35,960 nucleotides of DNA from Pseudomonadota bacterium (GTDB lineage: Bacteria > Desulfobacterota > Binatia > Binatales > Binataceae): NCBI GenBank assembly GCA_021324855.1, contig JAJPIG010000016.1, positions 1 to 35,960 on the forward strand, read 5' to 3'. The stretch's first letter is position 1; each line of letters starts with the position of its first letter. The translations under genes and the position numbers were made by a program. Shown here in pieces: positions 22,885 to 30,455 of this stretch. The notes under the pieces are model-generated. The model did no database searches. It had not been told where the DNA came from and worked only from the letters and a program-made list of their open reading frames with translations.

Positions 22885-24053
22885 GCGGCCCGCACCAGCA
22901 TTTCGATATCGGCGACTGTCGTCGGCATCGGCACGTTCGCCATCATGTAGTCATGCTCAGCCTGGCGCGCGATTTCGGGTAGATCGTCGGCAGGGATCGC
23001 GAGATCGCGAAGCCGGCTTTTCAGCGGCAATCGTGCGATTAACGCAGACATCAGATCGGCCGCCATCTGCGCCATCCGATCTATCGGGATGTTGATGTCG
23101 CTGGCGCCCATCGCTTGCAGCACGAGTTTTTGGCGCTCGCCCATCACCGAGATGAAGCGGCGCATCGCCGGGGCGATCAGGATCGCGTGCGAAACGCCAT
23201 GCTGGAGCGCATAGCGGCCGCCGACGATGTGCCCGAGCGCGTGCACGACGGAGACCATCGCGTTGATCGCCGCGACCCCCGACATCGCGCAAGCGACCTG
23301 GCACTGGTAGCGCACCTCGACGTTCGCCGGTTCTTCAACGGCTCGCGGCAGGTTGCGATAGAGCAGGCGCAGCGCGTGCAAGGCGAGGCCCTCGGAAAAC
23401 GGATTGCGATTGACCGAGTAGAGCGATTCGACAGCGCGCGCAACTGCGGTCATTCCGGTCGCCGCGGTCAGCGGAGCATCGGTATGAATTGTCAGCTCCG
23501 GGTCGAGAATCGCGGCGCTCGGCACGAGCGCGTCATCCCAGAATAGCAGCTTGCGGCGTTTGTCGACATCGCGGATTCCCGCCGTCGGCAGCACTTCGCT
23601 CGAGGAGCCGGCAGTGGTCGGGATTGCGATATGCGTGATCGTGGGACCGTCTATCAAATCGCGCTCCATCGTGCCGTCCGGATGGTAGCGAATCACGTAC
23701 GGATCAAGACGGCCCGCGGTCTTTCGTAGCAGCGCCGCGCCCTTGCCCGCATCGATCGCGCTGCCGCCGCCGACACTGACGATCGCGTCGGCATGATTGC
23801 GATCGATCAGGCCGATGATCGACTGGACCATCGGCAAGGGCGTGTGCGGCGCGACCTGATCGAAAATCCCGCAGCAGAGATCGCCGAGCGCAGCGCGCAC
23901 GCGGCGCAGGATCGGTCCCGATGCGACCGTCCGTCCGCACAGCACCAGCACGCGATGCGCTCCGAGTTCACCCGCGACCTCGGCGAGCGACGCGACGCTG
24001 CCGGCGCCGAGAATCAGCCGGTTTGGCCAGGTTTGCACGCGAATCGGATTCAT
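22878..24053 (-). CDS. Iron-type alcohol dehydrogenase / maleylacetate reductase-like protein lacking two metal ligands
   Basis: 391 residues from ATG 24053; a TTG at 24080 overlapping the previous stop is the alternative start. NAD(P)-binding GGGSAIDAGKG (95-105) and IPTTAGSSSEV (144-153) are present. Of the four metal ligands of group III ADHs, the two His are kept (H271, H285, 14 residues apart). The Asp and His of the GMDALAHA motif are replaced by T202 and R206 (GMTAVARAVESLY). The ESLYSVNRNPFSEG stretch resembles maleylacetate reductases, a branch with relaxed metal dependence. A maleylacetate-reductase-like or metal-free reductase is therefore more likely than a classic Fe-ADH. It is coupled by overlap to the asparaginase-like gene upstream and MmgE/PrpD downstream. 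Confidence 0.8.
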   Translation of the reverse strand: MNPIRVQTWPNRLILGAGSVASLAEVAGELGAHRVLVLCGRTVASGPILRRVRAALGDLCCGIFDQVAPHTPLPMVQSIIGLIDRNHADAIVSVGGGSAIDAGKGAALLRKTAGRLDPYVIRYHPDGTMERDLIDGPTITHIAIPTTAGSSSEVLPTAGIRDVDKRRKLLFWDDALVPSAAILDPELTIHTDAPLTAATGMTAVARAVESLYSVNRNPFSEGLALHALRLLYRNLPRAVEEPANVEVRYQCQVACAMSGVAAINAMVSVVHALGHIVGGRYALQHGVSHAILIAPAMRRFISVMGERQKLVLQAMGASDINIPIDRMAQMAADLMSALIARLPLKSRLRDLAIPADDLPEIARQAEHDYMMANVPMPTTVADIEMLVRAAW

Positions 24054-24076
24054 GAAATTTCGCCGCCTGGCGACGA

Positions 24077-25093
24077 TCAAAACTGGTTGAGAATAGCCTG
24101 AATTCCGTCACGATGCCGCACGGAAGCGAGCGCCAACATGAGCAAAATGCGCGCTTTAGGCGGACTCAGGTCGCGGGCGTTGAGAAACCCGTCGCGGGCC
24201 GCGTCTGCCGCAGGCTCGACGATCCCTTTGATCGCGCGGCTCGCGAGCACCACGGCGATGCCGCGGCGCGCCGCGTTCACCAACTCCGCGCGCTCGCGAT
24301 TGGCGGGACGTCCCGGCGGCAGGCCAGCCGAGACGATTCCGCGCGCGCCCGCGGCGACCATCGCTTTGACTGCGGCGCCATCGGCGCCCGCATACGAGTA
24401 GACGATATCGACCCGCGGCAGCGAACGCAGCCGCTCCAGGCGCCATGGACGCCGCGGCGGCAGAGGCACGGGCCGGCGGCGGATGACGACCGCGCCATCG
24501 GCGGCGACACGACCCAGCGGACCATACTCAGGACTCTGAAACGCATCGAGATCATGGTTCGCGAGCTTGGTCACCGAGCGCGCCTCATGAATCTGGTTGT
24601 TCATCACGACCGTCACGCCGCAGCCCGAAAGCGCCGGGCTTGCCGCGGCGAGAATAGCAGCACGGAGATTCGGGCCAGCATCGCTACCGGCGGTATTCGG
24701 CGGCCGCTGCGCGCCGGTGATGACGATTGGCTTCGGGGTGATGACGGTGAGCGCGAGCATCCATGCGGTCTCTTCGAGCGTCGCGGTGCCGTGCGTGATG
24801 ACGATGCCGGCGAGGTCACGCCGCTTCGCGAGCCGCGCGACAAGCTTTGCCAGCGCGAGCCAGTCGTTGACGATGATCGCAGTGCTGCCGATACGCCGGA
24901 ACGGAACCGCCTCGATGGCGACATCGGGAAGCAGGTCAGCGAGCTCGTGCAGCACCTCGGCGGCATCGCGAACGATTCCCGATTCGGCGTAATCGACCCA
25001 GTCGTAAGGATGGCGACCGACCATCGCGATCGTCCCACCCGTGCTGACCAGCGCGACTTTGGGACGCGAGAGGCTGGTGCCTGATGGAGCCAT
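24077..25093 (-). CDS. Asparaginase-family amidohydrolase with altered substrate-binding Asp
   Basis: 338 residues from ATG 25093 (in-frame TTG at 25096). The two-domain asparaginase fold is clear: STGGTIAMVG with nucleophile T21 (Thr12 of E. coli AnsB), Y35 (Tyr25 position), S70 region, ITHGTATLEETA with T103 (Thr89), K176 (Lys162) in SVTKL, and EYGPLGRV. The residue after T103, Asp90 in AnsB, is A104 here. Asp90 holds the alpha-amino group of asparagine, so the loss argues against L-Asn as substrate and for an amide or other acyl compound lacking that group. No signal peptide, so cytoplasmic. It sits between the cupins and the MAR-like reductase in the Rieske operon. Confidence 0.83.
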   Translation of the reverse strand: MAPSGTSLSRPKVALVSTGGTIAMVGRHPYDWVDYAESGIVRDAAEVLHELADLLPDVAIEAVPFRRIGSTAIIVNDWLALAKLVARLAKRRDLAGIVITHGTATLEETAWMLALTVITPKPIVITGAQRPPNTAGSDAGPNLRAAILAAASPALSGCGVTVVMNNQIHEARSVTKLANHDLDAFQSPEYGPLGRVAADGAVVIRRRPVPLPPRRPWRLERLRSLPRVDIVYSYAGADGAAVKAMVAAGARGIVSAGLPPGRPANRERAELVNAARRGIAVVLASRAIKGIVEPAADAARDGFLNARDLSPPKARILLMLALASVRHRDGIQAILNQF

Positions 25094-25133
25094 CAATCCG
25101 CCCCATCTGGAGCGGCGGCGCGGAGAATGCGGC

Positions 25134-25478
25134 TCACTGCGGATTGTCGAGCGCCTTCAACGCGACGCGGTACAGCACGCCATCGTCGCTGACGCATCGC
25201 CAGACGTGCGGCTGATCTTGATCGATTGCGGCGGCCTGACCGGCGTCGAGCGTGCGGGTTTCGTCATCAAAGATAAGCTCGAAGCGCCCCTTCACGATCG
25301 CGCCGACCTCCTCGGTCCAACCCGCGGGCGTGATCGGCGCCGCGATGCGTTCATCGCGAGCGCAAACCGCGATGGCGGCGACCAGCGTGTTGCCGGTCTC
25401 GATGAGTAGACGCGATTCGCCGTCAGTACCGGCGCGCGCGATCACGGCAGCGGCGTTGAGCAGCTTGCAGCTATTCAT
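25134..25478 (-). CDS. Small cupin-like protein
   Basis: 114 residues; its ATG overlaps the stop of the upstream cupin by 4 bp (ATGA at 25475-25478), so the two are translationally coupled. Cupin-like strands EEVGAIVKGRFELIFDD and GQAAAIDQDQPHVWRCVSDD are visible. Only one metal-type His (H in QPHVW) is obvious, so metal binding is doubtful. It may be a structural partner or a divergent ethanolamine-utilisation-type cupin. No function can be assigned. Confidence 0.68.
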   Translation of the reverse strand: MNSCKLLNAAAVIARAGTDGESRLLIETGNTLVAAIAVCARDERIAAPITPAGWTEEVGAIVKGRFELIFDDETRTLDAGQAAAIDQDQPHVWRCVSDDGVLYRVALKALDNPQ

Positions 25479-25894
25479 GGATTCGGTTTTGCAGGCACGT
25501 CGGCGAGCGGATAGAACGGCGCGGCGTCCTTCGCGACAAATTCCGCGCGCGGCGGCGACACCACATTGAGCCGCATGGAGACGCCGCTCTCATCGAAACG
25601 ATTGTTGCCGTAATGCGAGCTGCCCGCTGGGATCAGCAATGCGTCGCCGGCCTCCATTCGGAACTCGGCCTCGGGATTGTCGTCGGGCTGAAACACCGAA
25701 CATCCGCCGGTTAGCTGGAGCGAGGCCTCCTCGCCATGGCTGTGCGCGCGCGCTTTGAGCGATGCGCCTCCCGGCGCCACGAACTTCACGACCGAAACGC
25801 TGATGCGCAGGGTTGAAAAATTTTTAGTATAGAGCCCGCCCTCGACGACCGGAAGCAGCCCTTCATCGATCGTGAAGATTCTGCAGCGCGCCAT
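25475..25894 (-). CDS. Cupin-domain protein
   Basis: 139 residues from ATG 25894. Motif 1 is RAHSHGEEASLQLTGGC, giving His-x-His and a Glu. Motif 2 is AGDALLIPAGSSHYG with its His. The pattern is complete, so it probably binds a divalent metal. In catabolic operons such cupins are often ring-cleavage dioxygenases or isomerases, but one-domain cupins of this size may equally be accessory. It lies 11 bp after the small helical protein gene and overlaps the next cupin by 4 bp. Confidence 0.78.
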   Translation of the reverse strand: MARCRIFTIDEGLLPVVEGGLYTKNFSTLRISVSVVKFVAPGGASLKARAHSHGEEASLQLTGGCSVFQPDDNPEAEFRMEAGDALLIPAGSSHYGNNRFDESGVSMRLNVVSPPRAEFVAKDAAPFYPLADVPAKPNP

Positions 25895-25905
25895 CGACCG
25901 TAGTC

Positions 25906-26253
25906 CTACATGCGCGGGCGCAACGGAAAATCCTCGTCGGCGACGAAGCGATGGGTATCGTAGCCGTCGGGCACATCGGGCCGATGATAAAACTCAACCG
26001 CCGGCGCGACTTCCGCCACCGACAACAGCATCCAGTAGAGACGCTGCCATTGGGGGGGCATCGCATCGAGCGGAAATTCGTTCAGTCTCGCCACGATCTC
26101 ATCGAACCGCGCCAACATCGCATCGACGAACGCTTCGATGTCCGCAACGGTGCTTTCATACCGATGATGATTGCGCGCGGTCTCGGTTGACAGCGCCCAA
26201 TGCGCGAACGGTTCGAGCGCGGCGAATTCAGACGGAAGGATTCCCGATGTCAC
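25906..26253 (-). CDS. Conserved small helical protein coupled to the Rieske oxygenase, unknown function
   Basis: 115 residues from GTG 26253, which overlaps the oxygenase stop as GTGA, so translation is coupled. The larger open frame starting upstream is discarded because it lies antiparallel to nothing similar and reads through the oxygenase. The predicted protein is mainly helical: AALEPFAHWALSTETARNHH, TVADIEAFVDAMLARFDEIV, QWQRLYWMLLSVAEVAPAVE, ending in an acidic/aromatic tail (FYHRPDVPDGYDTHRF). It does not look like the cone-shaped beta subunit of ring-hydroxylating dioxygenases (those are ~170-190 residues, beta-rich). I do not recognise a family. A dedicated partner or chaperone of the oxygenase is possible. 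Confidence 0.72.
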   Translation of the reverse strand: MTSGILPSEFAALEPFAHWALSTETARNHHRYESTVADIEAFVDAMLARFDEIVARLNEFPLDAMPPQWQRLYWMLLSVAEVAPAVEFYHRPDVPDGYDTHRFVADEDFPLRPRM

Positions 26254-27557
26254 GATAATCCCACCTGCGCCCGGGCCTCGCCCTCTCGGATCAGCCGCTC
26301 GACGACGTGGGCGTTGTGACGCACCATCACTTCGTAGTCGTGCAGGATCATGTGGGTCTTCGGTCCGGTCTCGCATCCGGCCTGAATCTGCTCGAGCGTG
26401 CCGAGGTCTTCGAGCAGCACATCGCGCAGCACACACTTCATATATTCCTGATAGAAGCGGCCGCCGGCGTTTTTCATCTCGGGATAATAAACGCGCGCAT
26501 CGAACAGCGTCCGGTTATGCGCGATGGGCCTGAAGTTGTACGCCTGGTAATAATTCGGACGCGTCGAAACGTAAAAATCCGGGAAGAAGACGTTGATGTC
26601 GAAAACCCAGTCGGGATCCTTTCGCCAGTTGATGCCCGGCGGCAGGTCGGCCGGATTGAACGAAAGCTTTGTCGCGCCGCGTCCCGCCCGAAGCGCCGCG
26701 CTCGCGATTTTGCCAACGCGCTGCGTGCCGGCCTGGGCGGTCGATTTATCGACCGTCGTGGCGGCCTTCGGATTGCCGTAGACGGTCTTTGGATTTCCCG
26801 CCATCGAAAGCCGCCGATGAACATCACCGCACAGGCAATCGATCGGGAGCATGCTGCCCTCTTCGTCGCTGCGTAGCGCATCCGCTATCGATCGGCCATG
26901 GACGTAGCGCACGTGATAAGTCTCCTGGAACGCGTCCAGCGCAAGCTTCCAGTTGCAGTTCACGACCGTGCGCCATCGATAGCAGTTGGTCATCTTCTCG
27001 AACGGATAGCCTTCGAGGTCGGCATAGACCGGCCGCAGGAAGTCGTTCAGCGACATCGCGGGATGCGGGTCGACGTTGACGAAGATGAAACCTTGCCACA
27101 GGTCCGCGCTCGCCGGCGTCATTCCGCACTGCTCACGGTCGAGGCCGCTGAAATACTTCTCGTCGGGAACGCCGACCAACCGCCCGGTCAAATCGTAGGA
27201 CCATCCGTGGAACTTGCAGTTGAGGCGGCGGACCGAGCCGCGCGATTCGTAAACCACCTTGTTCAGCCGATGCGAGCAGACATTGTGCAGCGCCCGGATG
27301 ACACCGTCGTGTCCGCGCACCACGATCAGCGAGGCGTCGGAAGCCGGCAAATCGACGACGAAGAAATCGCCCGGGTTCGGGATCTCGGACTCGCGCCCGA
27401 CGTGCTGCCATACGCGTTTGAAGATATGGCGCTTTTCGAGTTCGAAGTATGCGGGCGAAATGTAGGGCTCGACCGGCAGCACGCCGCTGCCCAGCTCGGG
27501 GAAACGATCGCGCATCCGCGAGAGTTGGCCCCCGCCGTTGTTGGCCGTCGCGTCCAT
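26250..27557 (-). CDS. Rieske non-haem iron oxygenase, catalytic (alpha) subunit
   Basis: 435 residues from ATG 27557 (AGGA upstream). The N-terminal Rieske domain has CSH (C94, H96) and CKFH (C114, H117), a CxHx17Cx2H pattern that binds the 2Fe-2S cluster. The catalytic domain has NWKLALDAFQETYHVRYVH with D208 and facial-triad H215 and H220. Around residues ~255-300 there is an unusual Gly/Lys/Thr-rich insertion (GNPKAATTVDKSTAQAGTQR) not typical of the family. These enzymes insert O2 into aromatic or alkyl substrates or demethylate; ferredoxin and reductase partners are needed and are not in the window. First gene of the seven-gene operon down to 21502. Confidence 0.88.
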   Translation of the reverse strand: MDATANNGGGQLSRMRDRFPELGSGVLPVEPYISPAYFELEKRHIFKRVWQHVGRESEIPNPGDFFVVDLPASDASLIVVRGHDGVIRALHNVCSHRLNKVVYESRGSVRRLNCKFHGWSYDLTGRLVGVPDEKYFSGLDREQCGMTPASADLWQGFIFVNVDPHPAMSLNDFLRPVYADLEGYPFEKMTNCYRWRTVVNCNWKLALDAFQETYHVRYVHGRSIADALRSDEEGSMLPIDCLCGDVHRRLSMAGNPKTVYGNPKAATTVDKSTAQAGTQRVGKIASAALRAGRGATKLSFNPADLPPGINWRKDPDWVFDINVFFPDFYVSTRPNYYQAYNFRPIAHNRTLFDARVYYPEMKNAGGRFYQEYMKCVLRDVLLEDLGTLEQIQAGCETGPKTHMILHDYEVMVRHNAHVVERLIREGEARAQVGLS

Positions 27558-27569
27558 CGTCCTGCGATC

Positions 27570-27597
27570 AGTATAGCCGCCTCGATCCGAGCGGCAA
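27570..27597 (-). promoter_or_regulatory. Candidate promoter of the Rieske operon
   Basis: On the minus strand a TATACT (-10, + strand 27570-27575) lies 16 bp downstream of a TTGCCG (-35, + strand 27592-27597). This places the transcription start about 6-7 nt before the ATG at 27557, nearly leaderless. In the same divergent region a TTGACA at 27608-27613 on the plus strand may serve the MFS gene, but no matching -10 is evident. Both are consensus matches by eye. Confidence 0.35.
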
Positions 27598-27693
27598 GCG
27601 CGGGCGTTTGACATTAAGCGGGGCGGGCGTTACCGCAGTGATGTTCATATACGGCTCATAGCGCGGCGAACAACGAAAGTCCGGAGACCAGGA

Positions 27694-28935
27694 ATGACGG
27701 GAACAGCTCAGCGCAGATGGATAATCGTCGGTGGCCTCTTCGTGACCATCGTGATTCTTTTCGGCGGCTTTCTGAACTTCGGCGTCTTCTTCGAGCCGCT
27801 GCGCAGCGCGTTTAACTGGAGCCATGCGCAGACCTCGCTGCTGCTTACCGCGCTCGTGCTGTCGCTGACGGTCGCGAGCCCGTTGGTCGGCCTGATGCTC
27901 GAGCGGGTCGAGGCGCAAACCTCGATGCTCATCGGCGCGATCCTGGCGAGCGTCTCGTATTTCATCGCGAGCAAGGCCGCCGGCTACGGACTGATGCTCG
28001 CCGCGTTCATCATCATGGGCATCGCTCTCGCGATGTCCACACTGGTACCCGCCCAAGTCATCGTCGCCAACTGGTTCGAGGAGCGCCTGCGCGGCACCGC
28101 CTTCGGGATCGCCGCGGCCGGGACCGCCTTCGGCGGCTTCGCGATGGTGCTGTTGGCGGATGCGACACTGCGACGCTGGGGATGGCGCGGCGCATACATC
28201 GCCTCGATTGTTCCCGTCGTCGCGGTCGTGATTCCGCTGATTCTGTTCGTCATCCGTACACGCCCGCCCGAAGGCGCTGTGCAGGGTCACGCGGCGGGTG
28301 AAGTGCCCGGGCTTGAAATCGGCGAAGGCTTCCGCAGCGCCGCCTTCTGGCTCATCATGGCCGCCTACGCCTGCTATGGATTCGCAGTCGGACTGCCGGT
28401 CGCGCACGTAATTCCGTTCTTCATCAGCATCGGGCTGACGCCGCATGAAGGCGCGATGCTGATTGTATGGTACGAAGCCGTCGGCACCGTCGCGAGCCTC
28501 ATCATGGGCCTGTTCGGCGATCGGATCGGCGGCAAGTTCGTGCTGTCGCTTTGCTTCGTGATGATGGCGGTGAGCTTCTGGGCGTTGCTGGGCGCAAGCT
28601 CGCCGGCGCTCCGAGTACTGTTCGTAATCCTGTTCGGATTTTCCGTGGCATCCCCGACCGGGTTGCTCGCGATGCTGCTCGCACAGACGCTTGGCCTCAA
28701 ATCGTTCAGCTTTTTCTCAGGCGCCGGCCAGTTCGTGCTGTTCTTCGGATTGTCATTCGCGCCATTTGTCGGCGGATGGATCGTCGATGTGACTCACAGG
28801 TATCGCGATGCATTCGGACTCTGCGCGCTGCTCGCATTGATCGGCGCGTTCGTTAGCCTCGCGGTTGCGGCGCCCAGGATCGGCGCAGCTGCGGAAAATG
28901 CCGGAGTTGAGCAAGTGGGCGCGAGCGCCCGATGA
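27694..28935 (+). CDS. MFS transporter (OFA/monocarboxylate-like)
   Basis: 413 residues from ATG 27694. About twelve hydrophobic segments are visible, the first being WIIVGGLFVTIVILFGGFLN. The pattern of FFEPLRSAFNWSHAQTS after TM1 and VANWFEERLRGTAFGIAAAG after TM4 is typical of the OFA/MCT branch of the major facilitator superfamily that carries carboxylates. It sits in the inner membrane, probably importing an organic acid substrate or exporting a product. It is divergent from the Rieske operon and its stop overlaps the next gene's ATG (ATGA at 28932-28935), so transporter and LLM are translationally coupled and likely share a substrate. Confidence 0.87.
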   Translation: MTGTAQRRWIIVGGLFVTIVILFGGFLNFGVFFEPLRSAFNWSHAQTSLLLTALVLSLTVASPLVGLMLERVEAQTSMLIGAILASVSYFIASKAAGYGLMLAAFIIMGIALAMSTLVPAQVIVANWFEERLRGTAFGIAAAGTAFGGFAMVLLADATLRRWGWRGAYIASIVPVVAVVIPLILFVIRTRPPEGAVQGHAAGEVPGLEIGEGFRSAAFWLIMAAYACYGFAVGLPVAHVIPFFISIGLTPHEGAMLIVWYEAVGTVASLIMGLFGDRIGGKFVLSLCFVMMAVSFWALLGASSPALRVLFVILFGFSVASPTGLLAMLLAQTLGLKSFSFFSGAGQFVLFFGLSFAPFVGGWIVDVTHRYRDAFGLCALLALIGAFVSLAVAAPRIGAAAENAGVEQVGASAR

Positions 28936-29960
28936 GCATCCAGTTCGGAATACGACTGCCGCCTTGCGAGCCGGTGCGCACGATCGCCGATGCGGCGGCG
29001 CGCGTCGAGGCCGCCGGCTTCGATTCGGTATGGGTTCCCGACTCGCAGTTGCTGTGGCGCGACGCGTGGGTCACGCTGTCGGCGGTCGCGCTCGCGACCA
29101 CACGAATCAAAATCGGCATCGGGGTGACCACGCCGATCACCCGGCATCCGACGGTCACCGCGTGTGCGATTACCTCGCTCAACGAGCTTGCGAACGGCCG
29201 CGCGCTCCTCGGTATCGGCCAGGGCGACAGTTCCGTGCGTCTCATCGGAGTGCGGCCGAGCCGGCTCGCCGAGATGCGCGACACGATCCGGCTGATCCGC
29301 ACGCTCAGCGCCGGCCAATGGATCGATTACGCCGGCCGCCAGCGCCGGCTGAAGAGCGCAGAAGGCCGCACCACCGCGCCGCCGATCTATCTGTCGGCTT
29401 CCGGGCCGAAGATGCTGCAGGTGGCAGGCGAACTTGCCGACGGGGCGATTCTCCTCGCGGGCATCGACCGCGACAACGTGGATTACGCCATTAACAACGT
29501 CCGCACCGGCGCCGAACGCGCGGGCCGCAAGCTGAGCGACCTCGACATCATGCTCGGCGCCTATTGTTATGTCGGCGCGGACTGGCGCGATGCGCGCAAG
29601 CTCGCCCGTCCTTACGCGGCGCTATTTTCGATGCATTGGCCCGAGGTGTTGAAAGCGGTCGGCATTCCGGTGCCTGAGCCGCGCCCGATGCCTGATCTGT
29701 ATCCCGACGTGAACCATTGCGAGGACTGGGATCGCGCGGTCGCGGCTACGGACTGGGTGCCCGATGACGTGCTGGACCTGTTCTGCGCGAAATATACTTT
29801 GATGGGTACCGCGCGCGAGATCGTCCAGAAGCTTGAATTAGTACTCGACCGCGGGATTACTCACTTCTATCTGCTCGGCTTCAAGTCATACGAACTTCCT
29901 ACCGATGTCGCGAATCTGTTTGCGCAGCAGGTAATACCCTACTTCCGTTCCAAACGCTGA
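28932..29960 (+). CDS. Luciferase-like (LLM class) F420-dependent-type oxidoreductase
   Basis: 342 residues; its ATG overlaps the MFS stop by 4 bp. Features are IQFGIRLPPCEPVRTIADAA, AAGFDSVWVPDSQLLWRDAW, RIKIGIGVTTPITRHPTVTA, LNELANGRALLGIGQGDSSV and PIYLSASGPKMLQVAGELAD. The bulge after VTTP and the ASGPK motif resemble F420-dependent methylenetetrahydromethanopterin-reductase-like members. Direct coupling to a transporter suggests it acts on the imported compound. It converges on the SnoaL-like gene 9 bp away. Confidence 0.86.
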   Translation: MSIQFGIRLPPCEPVRTIADAAARVEAAGFDSVWVPDSQLLWRDAWVTLSAVALATTRIKIGIGVTTPITRHPTVTACAITSLNELANGRALLGIGQGDSSVRLIGVRPSRLAEMRDTIRLIRTLSAGQWIDYAGRQRRLKSAEGRTTAPPIYLSASGPKMLQVAGELADGAILLAGIDRDNVDYAINNVRTGAERAGRKLSDLDIMLGAYCYVGADWRDARKLARPYAALFSMHWPEVLKAVGIPVPEPRPMPDLYPDVNHCEDWDRAVAATDWVPDDVLDLFCAKYTLMGTAREIVQKLELVLDRGITHFYLLGFKSYELPTDVANLFAQQVIPYFRSKR

Positions 29961-29961
29961 A

Positions 29962-29977
29962 CTGAGTAGCTACTCAG
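29962..29977. terminator. 16-bp perfect palindrome between convergent genes
   Basis: CTGAGTAG (29962-29969) is followed at once by CTACTCAG (29970-29977). As RNA it folds to a 6-bp stem with a 4-nt loop in either direction. It starts 1 bp after the LLM stop and includes the TAG stop of the minus-strand SnoaL-like gene. No T-run follows, so as a terminator it would be weak; a protein site is also possible. Confidence 0.42.
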
Positions 29978-30422
29978 GCGCCTTCATCGGATAGCCGAGC
30001 TTCACATAGTCGAAGCCGCCCAGTTCCATGCGGTCGAGTTTCGCGTCCTGCGGCGAGGCATAGTAGGCGCGAATTTCCGCAATCAGGCCGCGTTCGCTGA
30101 AGACGTACCATTCATCGCCGCGCAGAACCTTGCCATCCTTGCGCTTGAAATGGGTCCATTCTATGACTGCCTGACGCGATGACGGATCGCACAGGACCCG
30201 ATCGACAGTCCAGTACGAGCCGATGGTCTTTACGAAATGCTCCCAGCGCTCGGCGATAGTGCGCGCGCCCCGGAACGGACCATTATACATACCGGGCGGA
30301 AAATAGTGGACCGCGTCAGGCTCGAAGTACTTCGCGATGCGTTCCGGATCGCCGGAGTTACAAGCGTCGAAATAACCGCGAATGTGGCCTTCCATGTATT
30401 CTCTGGTCAGTTCCTTTGACAA
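29970..30422 (-). CDS. SnoaL-like / NTF2-fold protein
   Basis: 150 residues. TTG 30422 has AAGGAG 8 nt upstream and is the best-placed start; ATG at residue 9 is the alternative. The NTF2-like pattern is REYMEGHIRGYFDACNSGDP, RIAKYFEPDAVHYFPPGM, GARTIAERWEHFVKTIGSYW and AVIEWTHF...GDEWYVF. The fold serves polyketide cyclases, limonene-epoxide hydrolase-like enzymes, dehydratases and ring-hydroxylase beta subunits. There is no way to pick among them here. It lies 33 bp downstream of the DUF3500 gene on the same strand. Confidence 0.8.
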   Translation of the reverse strand: MSKELTREYMEGHIRGYFDACNSGDPERIAKYFEPDAVHYFPPGMYNGPFRGARTIAERWEHFVKTIGSYWTVDRVLCDPSSRQAVIEWTHFKRKDGKVLRGDEWYVFSERGLIAEIRAYYASPQDAKLDRMELGGFDYVKLGYPMKAPE

Positions 30423-30455
30423 CGCGCGGCTCCTTTTGATGACTGACTATTGGCA

